64,000 nt of DNA from Doris montereyensis (lineage: Eukaryota; Mollusca; Gastropoda; Nudibranchia; Dorididae), in assembly GCA_037039925.1 (NCBI GenBank), contig JAXRKP010000278.1:142501-206500 (forward strand), given 5' to 3'. Positions 34,992 to 64,000 of this stretch are shown here, piece after piece. Position 1 is the first letter of the stretch. Each line of letters begins with the position of its first letter. The position numbers were made by a program, and so were the translations under genes. The notes beneath the pieces are model-generated. The model saw nothing but the letters and a program-made list of their open reading frames with translations, had not been told where the DNA came from and searched no databases.

Positions 34992-35187
34992 TTAAAGCCC
35001 CATATGAACACAAAAAAGAAGACAAATACAAGGAATAGACAAAAATCTTGGCCAACATGGGGCTTGAACCCACGACCTCTGCGCCGCTAGCGTCCATCGC
35101 CTCGCTGTGAACAGAAAGCGCATTACAAACCGATGAGCTCACTACGTCCCTTGTATTTATCTTGTCTTTGTTCTTATGGGGCTTTAA
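34992..35187. mobile_element. foldback element with tRNA-like core
   Basis: About 40-bp inverted repeats (34992-35032 and 35147-35187; outer end TTAAAGCCCCATA, inner end CCTTGTATTT) flank about 115 bp. Read on the - strand, the core has a tRNA-like TGAGCTCATCGGTTTGT and a box B-like GTGGGTTCAAGCCCC. It is either a non-autonomous DNA transposon that captured a tRNA-like sequence or a SINE head inside a MITE. Confidence 0.65.
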
Positions 35188-36139
35188 TATTTTTTAATGT
35201 CATTTTCTAATTCTTCCTTGGAGCGGGTGATTGGTTGGTGGGGGCTAGCTATCACTGTCACTCGTTCACATGTCATCTGTGCTGTTTCCTTTGAATTGAC
35301 TTTGAGATCACCGTATATGGTGGATAGGTTAAATTTCAATCAAATTACATGTACTTGGAACGAAAGAAATCTTTTGTCGGTAGGTGCCTCTGGTGGTAGG
35401 TCCGACTTTTTCCTTTCATTCTTTTACATGTCTTTCAAATTTTATCTTGCTATTACTTTTTCCTCTTAGTCTTAATTCATCCTGAGATCACCACATATGG
35501 TGCATTAGGTGGATCTAAAACACATTCTGAATGAAAAGACATTGTTAAAGAAAAAGAAGAAAAGCAACACCTACCCCACAAATAAAAACCAATGCGGCCC
35601 CCCCCCCCCCCCAGCAACAAAATAACAAAAAACCCACTCCCCTCTTAAAAAAACAACAAACAAAGATTAAAATGTGCAACAAATTTGAGACTAAGGTCAA
35701 GCGACAACACGTCCTTGTGATGTATACGCCCAAACACATGTCCCCCTCATTTCTCAATCAAAGTCAAAGAAATTGGATGAGGGAGAGCGAGTGGTTTGTT
35801 TCTAAATCTTTATCACTTCATCTTTCTAGCCGTTAGTGTAGTGTTCGTTTTGATGCGTAACTCATTCGTGTAACATAGGTTATACATTAACTTTCCTCTT
35901 TCTTTCCTCATTTTCGCTAGATCTATTTCCTCAAAACTTCATTCAAGACATTTTCGCAAACTTGAAATCTTCAATGCTCAAATAATATCTGTGAAGGTAA
36001 CTAACATTACCCTAAAATTATTACAAGTACATATTTTATACATAGAGTTTTAGTTTTAGCTCTGTTACTACTGTTAGGTCTGTGAACTGCCCTTCCATGT
36101 TTTTAACTTTTCCCCTGGTTACCTTAGAGATGTTTCAAA
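35188..36139. other. XRRA1 upstream region
   Basis: Contains a C-run (35600-35613) and an AG-rich stretch. No other gene recognised. The 5' non-coding part of XRRA1 should lie in its last hundred bases. Confidence 0.4.
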
Positions 36140-55024
<18,885 letters not shown>

Positions 55025-56079
55025 GTAAAATTCCACTTGTCCTGTTTGTTTGTCCTGATGAGAATGTGACTAGAACTCTAGAACTATTATGTTTGTAAAT
55101 TGTATTGTGTAGTATTAACCATAATGTTAAAAAAAGTTTGTTTGCTGATTTGAATTGGAATGAAGCGTTGTTTTGTTGTTTTTTTCTTAACAGTTGATTT
55201 TTTTGTATTTTTCTAAATGTCTACGTTGTTTTTGCTTACCTGTCTTTTAGATTTTAAAATTTTTTTTTTTAGCTTTTCAGAGTAGGCTGATTGATGTTTT
55301 ACTTTTTTTGTGTTTTTCCCCCTTTTCTTGGGCTTGTTGTTCACCTTCAACAGTTTTGGGTAGTATAGAGAGATCACACCCAAATCACCATTTGATTTAA
55401 AGAGATGCTGGACATTTTCTATAGATCTACGTCACCCCCCACCCCTCCTTGTGTATATAGATTATGTGCACTTATATAGATTATGTGCATGTATATAGAT
55501 TATGCTTGTATGGACATATTGTGTGAGTGTGTATAGATTATTTGCGTGTGTATAGATTATGTGCGTGTGGACATACTGTGTGAGTGTATATAGATTATAT
55601 GTATGTGTATTTTTTGTTGGTGTGTGCACATATAGATTTGAGTGTGCTTATGTGTTGTTTTATTTTTTAACCATCTTAAGAATGGAATACGGTTTTTGTT
55701 GCATATGTGTATTTTATTTCGTTCTCAATTTCTTTAATGTGCTAATACATTATTTTCTGAATAAAGAATTCTTTTTGCTTCTGTGGAACATTATTTCATC
55801 CCTTTTTCATAATATATTTTCATCCTTCTAAATATCCTTCAAAATTTGTTGTTGTCTTCCCTTTTGCATTGTTTGTAAATGCGATAGAGAGATGCTTTAG
55901 AAACCAGCTCAATTCAATCCTTGTTTTTGGTTTGCTTTTTTTATTTGAGATTATTTGTTTGTTTGTTTTGTTGTTTTTAATACGATTGTTTCTACTTTTA
56001 ATACTTTTGATTATAATGGCATACCACTAACTCGCTTAACAGTTGATTTCTTTTATTTCTAATGCATTTTGCATGGCTG
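55025..56079. other. no gene seen
   Basis: T-rich. A degenerate TATAGATTATGTGCGTGTG repeat at 55450-55620. No exon assigned. Confidence 0.4.
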
Positions 56080-56441
<362 letters not shown>

Positions 56442-56615
56442 ATTTGTGTGAGATATGGTGCCTGTAGGTTTGCCTTTTATGATAAAATCTAACACTGTTT
56501 TTTACTTTGTTAGCTTGCTTTGAGTTTATTAGCGGTCAGGTCATATCGCACTACAAAAAATAAAAATGCAGAGAAAGGGAGATTCACAAGAAATCATAAG
56601 ACATTAAACTAAAGA

Positions 56616-58250
56616 CACATACGACGACACACAAGACCTTTACCATAAGACATGGGATACATTAAAACCTTTACCATAAGACATGGGATACATTAAAACC
56701 TTTACCATAAGACATGGGATACATTAAAACCTTTACCATAAGACATGGGATACATTAAAACCTTTACCATAAGACATGGGATACATTAAAACCTTTACCA
56801 TAAGACATAAGACACATAAGGCCTTTAAGACCTTTACTATAAGACATAGCATACATTAAGACCTTTAACATAAGACATATGATACATTGAAACCTTTACC
56901 ATAAGACATAGGATACAGTAAGACTTTTACCATAAGAAATAGGATACATTAAAACCTTTACCATAAGACATAAGATACATTACGACCTTTACCATAAGAC
57001 ATAGGATACATTAAGATCTTTAACATAAGACATAGGATACATTAAAACCTTTAACATAAGACATAGGGTACATTAAAACCTTTAATATAAGACATAGGAT
57101 ATATTAAAACCTATAACATAAGACATAGGATACATTAAAACCTTTACCACAAGACATAGGATACATTAAAACCTTTAACATAAGACATAGGATACACTAA
57201 GACTTTTAACATAAGACGTCAGACACACAAGGCCTTTAAGACATTTACCATAAGACATAAGGCACATAAGACACATATAACCTTACCATAAGACATAGGA
57301 TATATTAAGACCTTTACCATAAGACATAACACGCATAAGACCTTTACTATAAGACATAGGATACATTAAAACCTTTACCATAAAACATATGAGACCTTTA
57401 AGACCTTTAATATAAGACATATGATACATTAAAACCTTTACCATAAGCCATAAAACACATAAGGCCTTTAAGACATTTACCATAAGACATAAGGCACATA
57501 AGACACATAAGACCTTTACCATAAGACATAAGACACATAAGACCTTTATCATAAGACATAAGACACATAAGACCTTTACCATAAGACATACGATACAATA
57601 AGACCTTTACCATAAGACCTAAGACACATAAGACCTTTACGATAAGACATAAAATACATAAGATTTTTACTATAAGACATAAGACATATAAGACCTTTAA
57701 GACATTTACCATAAAACATAAGACACATAATACCTTTACCATAAGACATATGATACATTAAAACATTTATCATAAGACATAGGACACATAAGACTTTTAC
57801 CATAAGACATAAGACACATAAGACCTTTACCATAAGACATAAGACCATAAAACCTTTACCATAAGACATAAGACACATAAGACCTTTACCATAAGACATA
57901 AGAGCATAAAACCTTTACCATAAGACATAAAACGCATAAAACCTTTACCATAAGACATAAGACACATAAGACCTTTACCATAAGACATAAGACGCATAAA
58001 ACCTTTACCATAAGACATAAGACGCATAAAACCTTTACCATAAGACATAAGACACATAAGACCTTTACCATAAGACATAAGACACATAAGACCTTTACCA
58101 TAAGACATAAGACGCATAAAACCTTTGCCATAAGACATAAGACACATAAAACCTTTACCATAAGATATAAGACACATAAAACATTTGCCATAAGACATAA
58201 GACACATAAGACCTTTATGACCTTTACCATAAGACATAGGATACATTAAG
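56616..58250. repeat. ~30-bp minisatellite
   Basis: Units contain CCTTTACCATAAGACATAAG with ACACATAAGA or GGATACATTAAAA. Clusters differ: GGATACATTAAAA units dominate 56640-57190 and ACACATAAGA units 57480-58230. Resumes at 59365 beyond an insertion. Confidence 0.95.
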
Positions 58251-59364
58251 GGGGGGGTCGGGGGGGGCGGCACCTGGACTGACGAGTTTTTTTTACCAAA
58301 AGGTTGATTTTCTGTTCTTTGTATATTCGGGTAGAACGATAAGTTATCTACAAGTTCATGGCAGAAAAATGACCATATGACGTATAATTATTTTTTAACA
58401 AAATGTTTTGTAGACGAGGGAGGTAAAAACAATGCAAAGTTTGACGTAAACTATCCTAACTCTGACTGAGAAAATGGCAGTAAAAACCCGTATATTGGCG
58501 GTTAATCGCCAAATGTGGCAACACACGAATTGACCTTGTTTTGCCCTCTTTTTGCCCTCGTTTTGCCGACACCGATACACGTGTCTCCCATCGCTGTGTG
58601 ATATAAGAGGCGTTGCACGTCAGTGTGTATGTAAACATGCGCACAAGCATAAGATATATAGAAAAACCCCCCAAAAACTGGTCATTTCGACGTCTGTTTT
58701 CATAACAATGCACATCTAAACCTAGATTTATAATCCTATTTACATAAGCAACAATGCCAGAGACTATCGAAAGAGTAAGGTGGCTGCTACAACAAGGAAA
58801 ACCCATCTGAAGCGTTTGTTTTGTATTATTTTCTGTTGATTTTTTTACTTGCATTTTCTCGAAATGTAGTTTTTTCCACACTAAAATTCTATCTCCTCCG
58901 CCATTTACCGAACGATTTGTATTATATTTGGCACACATATTCCTCTTATCAATGTTAATAGAATGAGGTCGGTTTTTAAAAAATATATTTTAAACTTTTT
59001 GAGAAATTATTATTTTTGTAATAAAAACGCCGTTTTTGTACATTCACGATATATAGTATTTTCAAAATTTCATTAAAAAAAACTATCCGAAACATCGAAA
59101 AACCCGACATCACTCTTTAGATATTGAATGGAAAAGACGATCGGCATAGGTTTTGAGTGATTTTATTCATAACTGAGCGAGGAGATATATTTTGAAAATT
59201 GAGTCAAAATCCAAGATGGCGGTCGTTTCTATGGCAACCAAGGACGCTACAAACTTTTCAATGCTATAGGATGACTCTATTTTGACAGTTACTCATGTAC
59301 ATACTAAAAGCAAAAACCTTAACTCAAAAGCAAAAAAAACCCCACTGCAGATGTCCTCCCCCTC
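58251..59364. mobile_element. ~1.1-kb non-coding element inserted in the minisatellite
   Basis: Sits between two parts of the same tandem array. Left end (GGGGGGGCGGCACCTGGACTG then GAGTTTTTTTTACC) and right end (reverse complement of 59310-59357, GGGGGAGGACATCTGCAGTG then GGTTTTTTTTGC) look like imperfect inverted repeats. A shorter relative lies at 45370-45800. No ORF; likely a MITE. Confidence 0.6.
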
Positions 59365-59526
59365 TTTACCGTAAGACACATAATACCTTTAAGACCTTTA
59401 CCATAAGACACATAAAACCTTAAGTTCTTTACCATAAGACACATAAGACCTTTACCATAAGGCATTTAAAGATATTTAAGACTTTTAGCATAAGACATAG
59501 GATACATTAAGATCTTTACCATAAGA
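59365..59526. repeat. minisatellite, part 2
   Basis: Further diverged units with TTTACCATAAGACACATAA, continuing the 56616-58250 array. Confidence 0.9.
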
Positions 59527-59635
59527 CGACTGACTTATCTCCTGAGAGAAATTTACATTGTGGCGCATATACAACATACACACAGGCAGATAAACATGCA
59601 CACATTCTTTTACATACAGCCACACACTCAGACAC

Positions 59636-59672
59636 ACATGCACACACACACACACACACACATTCTTTCACA
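59636..59672. repeat. CA-rich repeat
   Basis: Short ACACAC run within a wider CA-rich stretch (59575-59690). Confidence 0.9.
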
Positions 59673-59773
59673 CACCATACATAACACATACATAATATGC
59701 CTAAATCCTCCATTACGTTACCAATGTTACAATATAATATTATTACCAGGTATATGTATTCATAATGAGTATA

Positions 59774-59911
<138 letters not shown>

Positions 59912-59995
59912 AATGATGAATTAGGAAGGATTTAAAGCTAAAATGGCAAAACTGCTCTTGGGTATAAGCTATTAGTCAACCCGAAAAACAAATAT

Positions 59996-60578
59996 TTTCC
60001 ATTATTCCAAATTCATCACTTTCCATTATTCCAAATTCAATAGTTTCCATTATTCCAAATTCAATATTTTCCATTATTCCAAATTCAATATTTTCCATTA
60101 TTCTAAATTCAATATCTTCCATTATTCCAAATTCAGTATTTTCCGTTATTCAAAAATTCAGTATTTTTCATTATTCCAAACTCAAATTTTCCATTATTCC
60201 AAGTTCAACATTTTCCATTATTCCAAACTCAAATTTTCCGTTATTCCAAATTCAATATTTTCCATTATTCAAAATTCAATATTTTCCATCATTCCAAATT
60301 CAGTATTTTCCATTATTCCAAATTCAATATTTTCCATTATTCCAAATTCAGTATTTTCCATTATTCCAAATTCAATAGTTTCCATTATTCCAAATTCAGT
60401 ATTTTCCATTATTCCAAATTCAATAGTTTCCATTATTCCAAATTCAATATTTTCCATTATTCCAAATTCAATATTTTCCATTATCCCAAATTCAGTATTT
60501 TCCATTATCCCAAATTCAATATTTTCCATTATTCCAAATTCAGTATTTTCCATTATTCCAAATTCAATAGTTTCCACA
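59996..60578. repeat. ~23-bp minisatellite
   Basis: Unit TTTCCATTATTCCAAATTCA plus ATA or GTA, about 25 units. Some lack a few bases (CTCAAATTTTCC). Confidence 0.95.
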
Positions 60579-61084
60579 CGAGTGAAACAGAGCACCGCAA
60601 TTACAAGTCGGTTTAAGCACAGAAAAAGTTAATAAATGCTTTAAAGCCTTCTACCTAGCATTGGGTCTGTTGCCAGAAAGAACAATATCGTTTTGATAGG
60701 ATGTCAATCAGTCTCAGAGATAGTTTCTGCGTCTTTCCTTTTACTATTAGATCCTTCACTTATTTTTCATCTCGTTGTTTCCTCTTAATTCACCCAGAGC
60801 TCATTACAAACAGTGGACTAGTAACATTTCTATATTTAAAAAAATTTTAAAAAAAATTAAAACAATCTTTCACTTTCAATAACAATTTTCCAATTTCAAA
60901 ATTTATTGGCATTTTTGTGTTTTGTTCTGGTTTTCTATTGGTCTATTGGATATTAATTTTAACATTACGTTACCGCCATGTGTGTAATTTAATGTTTATA
61001 CTTTGCAAACTTTATATATATACAGTGTATATGTTCTGTTGGGACTTTATATATATGTTATATATATATAATATAGTGTGTGTG
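60579..61084. other. no gene seen
   Basis: AT-rich single-copy sequence with a short TATATATA run (61012-61072). Confidence 0.4.
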
Positions 61085-61902
61085 TGTTTGTGTACAAGAG
61101 TATTGCACCAGTTTATTAAACTTTCCACTGTTAAAACACAGTGTGCCAAATGTTCTGTTGGGACTTTGAGCGCCAATGTGTTTTGCACCTTAATATTATT
61201 TAATTCTATGTTAGTGTTAGAACGCATTGCCAAGAATACAAGAGTATTGCACCAGTATAATATTATTTAATTCTATAATAGTGTTAGAACGCATTGCACC
61301 AGTATAATATTATTTAATTCTATAATAGAATACAAGAGTATTGCACCAGTATAATATTATTTAATTCTATAATAGTGTTAGAACGCATTGCCAAGAATAC
61401 AAAGTATTGCACCAGTATAATATTATTTAATTCTATAATAGTGTTAGAACGCATTGTACCAAGAATACAAGAGTATTGCACCAGTATAATATTATTTAAT
61501 TCTATAATAGTGTTAGAAAAAATACAAAAGTATTGCACCAGTATAATATTATTTAATTCTATAATAGTGTTAGAACGCATTGCAAGAATACAAGAGTATT
61601 GCACCAGTATAATATTATTTAATTCTATAATAGTGTTAGAACGCATTGCCAAAAATACAAAAGTATTGCACCAGTATAATATTATTTAATTCTATAATAG
61701 TGTTAGAACGCATTGACAAGAATACAAGAGTATTGCACCAGTATAATATTATTTAATTCTATAATAGTGTTAGAACGCATTGCCAAGAATACAAAAGTAT
61801 TGCACCAGTATAATATTATTTAATTCTATAATAGTGTTAGAACGCATTGCCAAGAATACAAGAGTATTGCACCAGTATAATATTATTTAATTCTATAATT
61901 CA
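61085..61902. repeat. ~66-bp tandem array
   Basis: Unit carries GTATTGCACCAGTATAATAT, TTAATTCTATAATAGTG and TTAGAACGCATTGCCAAG. Starts with two diverged half-units (61095 and 61140-61230), then about 11 units. Ends directly against a - strand SINE B. One stray unit is at 62868-62924. Confidence 0.93.
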
Positions 61903-62187
61903 AGCCTTCAAGCCGTTACTGCCCATAGAGCCGGACTTATCCCGGTTTCAATAGCGTGAAGCGGAACAGGTGATGATAATCACTTCCTGGACAAGACACT
62001 AGTCTGACGCAGATTTTTACTCCCAGGCTAGTGCTTGTACCCATTCGCATCTGGGGTAAAGTGGTTGAAAAACGTCCTAAATGTCTTTTCCAAGAACACA
62101 ACGCCAGACCCTAGCTTTGCTAGGATTTGAACTCGGGACCTCATGATCCTCGGTCTGGTAGCCCAACCGCTCGGCCACCGACGCCAG
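61903..62187 (-). mobile_element. tRNA-derived SINE, family B (near full length)
   Basis: - strand. Head GGCGTCGGTGGCCGAGCGG (box A, 62187-62169) and box B GGTCCCGAGTTCAAATCC, then GAAAAGACATTTAGGACG, ACTAGTGTCTTGTCCAGG and the 3' end GGGCAGTAACGGC. The best-preserved promoter boxes of the family here. Confidence 0.88.
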
Positions 62188-62427
62188 ATGTATTTAATTG
62201 TGGTGAGCAAGAAATAATTTTATGATGTAATTACGTGTTACAATGGGTGGGAGAGAATTGAAATTGTTCAATTTTGTAGTTCTGCATAAGCGCATCATGA
62301 TATTCAAGTATTTACATGCAAACTGAGTCTGGATTATCTGGAACATTTTCAAATTGTCCAAATTATTTAATTATATATATATATATATATATAATATATA
62401 ACATACATCTAACTTTATTGCTTATTT

Positions 62428-62730
62428 AGTCAGTAGCCAAGTGGTAGGCTGCCAGACTTAGGATTGTGAGTTCCTGGGTTCAAATCAGGACAGTGCTAGG
62501 TCCGACGTAGTGTTCTGGGGAAATACACCAGGCTCACAGTTTTCGCTTGGCCGAGGTGCAAAATAGGTACCAACATCAGCTTGGGAGTAAACCTGCAACA
62601 GACTAGTGTCCTGTCCAGGAGGCGATGGAATATCTTCTGTTTTTCGCTTCAGACTGTAGAAATCTGGATTAGCCCTGGCTCTTTTGGGCTACAACAGCCT
62701 TGAAAGCGCTACTTTTAATGTTTAGTGTTT
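62428..62730 (+). mobile_element. tRNA-derived SINE, family B
   Basis: Head AGTCAGTAGCCAAGTGGTAG, box B CCTGGGTTCAAATCAGG, body GGGAGTAAACCTGCAACAG and 3' end GGGCTACAACAGCCTTG. Confidence 0.82.
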
Positions 62731-62861
62731 GAAGTTTTAATTTTTATACTGATGGGACATGGAATCCGAGTTTGTGCTTATAGAAAACACTGCTCTACTG
62801 CAGAAACCAGTGTTTGGCAAACATGTATTATATCATACATCTAACTTTTGTGCTTATGTAG

Positions 62862-62990
62862 TCAGTAGCCAAGAATACAAGAGTATTGCACCAGTATAAT
62901 ATTATTTAATTCTATAATAGTAGAAGTTCCTTCAAACGTTACTGCCCATAGAGCCGGAGCGTATCCCAGTTTCAATAGCGTGAAAGAGCA
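62862..62990. repeat. single 66-bp unit joined to a SINE B 3' fragment
   Basis: GCCAAGAATACAAGAGTATTG (62870 on) is one unit of the 61-kb array. It is followed at 62940 by ACTGCCCATAGAGCCGGAGC, a SINE B 3' end on the - strand, the same junction as at 61903. Confidence 0.75.
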
Positions 62991-63225
62991 AACGTTACAC
63001 GGTAGCATTGAATTACATGGCACCTAGAGTTCACCACCATGGTGGAAAGGGTTCTGCTTCAAAGATTTAAAAAATTACCTGTAGACGCCTTGCCGTGGGT
63101 TCAGGCATTCTGATTGGGTTAATATATGCCCCCCTGCCCCCCCTCCCCACCCCCGCTCCAAGCAAAGCCACCAATCAGAGAGTTGAAATGCTTGGCATGC
63201 AAGCAAGCCAGCAAGGCGCTTGATA

Positions 63226-63550
63226 AATGGAGGTAGCTCGGTAGTCAGAGCAAGGCATCGGGCCCTCAATCGAAAGGTAGTTGGGTTTTGGAGCCCCGCC
63301 AACGATTGAACATTTTTTTCTGGATTTTTTTTGGAGTAAAATCTACCCCCTGGTTCAGGTAGGTGGATCGACACCTAGTCCCATCGGAGACGGACGACAA
63401 AAAGAAGGTCCCGTATGTAGATCACACTCTGTGCGCGTTAAAAGATTCCTTGGCTGTTTACAGGGCATTCCGGGCAAAGTGTTGAGAACGTTCCACCTAA
63501 AATCCCGAAATCACCTCAGTCTGTTGTGAATGTGGGTAAATCAGATCAAA
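63226..63550 (+). mobile_element. tRNA-derived SINE, family A (near full length)
   Basis: Head GGTAGCTCGGTAGTCAGAG, box B-like GGGTTTTGGAGCCCCGCC, body CAGGTAGGTGGATCGACACC, GGTCCCGTATGTAGATCAC and CCTTGGCTGTTTACAGGGC. Tail GTGGGTAAATCAGATCAAATG. Confidence 0.87.
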
Positions 63551-64000
63551 TGAAATGAACGTTGCTCTGTTTTGTTTGTTTTTCAATGTTTCGTTTTGTT
63601 TTGCATTATAGCCTTGTACGCGTATTTCAATTTTATGATCACATGTCACATGTCACATGCTAGTAAACATACATACATACAAACATGTACTTGGTATGTG
63701 AAGTGATTGCTATCTTTGCTGCAATATACCAAAATTAATGCTTTTTGAGTATATTAAGCTCATGTGGTATATATGTGTGCTATCTAGTCTTGAGAGCATT
63801 TGTTTCACAATAGAAACATATCTAAATTTCATTCCTAATTTTAAACGTTTAACTGCATGCTTGTGTGTAAAAATTGAGAAGATGACCTGATATCCATATT
63901 GTCCGTGAAGCTGTCTAAATACATAAGTCTGCATGACATTTTTTTCAGAGAAGCCAAAACATTAATGAATTAATCATCGAAATAGGGCTGCAAACTATAT
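63551..64000. other. window end, no gene assigned
   Basis: ATACATACATAC run at 63669-63682. A TTTTTTTCAG acceptor at 63940-63949 is followed by AGAAGCCAAAACATTAATG, which in the XRRA1 phase would read EKPKH then stop. Too short to support as a terminal exon. Confidence 0.3.

Noticed and set aside
62150..62190. tRNA gene
   Set aside because: Box A and B fit, but the sequence is the head of a SINE B with the full SINE body; same for all other tRNA-like heads.
63950..63970. Terminal exon of XRRA1
   Set aside because: Only five codons after an acceptor-like CAG; too short to support without transcripts.

Overview
This window is nuclear DNA from an animal. Intron-containing genes with GT-AG splice sites sit in a sea of microsatellites, minisatellites, tRNA-derived SINEs and DNA transposons. 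The two host genes I can name are animal genes: DNPH1 (15206-22303, + strand, 4 exons) and the 5' two thirds or so of XRRA1 (36140 to beyond 55024, + strand, 8 exons found). The repeat style (very long simple repeats, two abundant tRNA-SINE families, AGATCTAG-rich spacers) suggests a mollusc, perhaps a heterobranch gastropod. That species guess is inference only.

Layout. 1-7.2 kb is almost wholly tandem repeats: an ATT microsatellite, a 15-bp minisatellite made of splice-donor-like units, a 36-bp array and an 18-bp array. 7.96-11.0 kb is a decayed hAT transposon with TIRs and 8-bp target duplications. 11.1-12.1 kb is AT and GA/CA simple repeat. 12.4-14.1 kb is a decayed PIF/Harbinger element, with a MADF gene on the - strand and a DDE transposase on the + strand. 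15.2-22.3 kb is DNPH1, whose introns hold SINEs and a 5'-truncated LINE. 23.7-24.7 kb is a possible small three-exon gene.

26.06-32.91 kb is the most notable object: a 6,859-bp compact Polinton/Maverick-like (viral) element. It has ~380-bp terminal inverted repeats, a perfect 6-bp target duplication (CAGGTA) and AG...CT termini. It carries an A32/FtsK-type packaging ATPase, a protein-primed type B DNA polymerase, a zinc-ribbon protein and four small uncharacterised ORFs. It sits inside a SINE, which it splits cleanly in two. The TIRs run up to the start codons of the two outermost genes, so both converging gene blocks appear to share the same promoter and leader. The blocks meet at a perfect 16-bp palindrome. 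I see no integrase and no obvious double-jelly-roll capsid gene. Several ORFs have frameshifts, some at homopolymers, so either early decay or assembly indels could explain them.

From 33 kb on come SINEs, a SINE-tail minisatellite (34.4-34.8 kb), a foldback element with a tRNA-like core (35.0-35.2 kb), then XRRA1. XRRA1 introns hold a PHD-finger pseudogene, a 59-bp tandem array, SINEs, a ~1.7-kb local duplication (46.6-49.3 kb), a pair of nested hAT-type MITEs (49.3-50.7 kb) and a minisatellite grown from a dispersed repeat (53.9-54.6 kb). 55-64 kb is simple and tandem repeats, SINEs and a ~1.1-kb insertion inside a minisatellite, with no further exon I can assign confidently.
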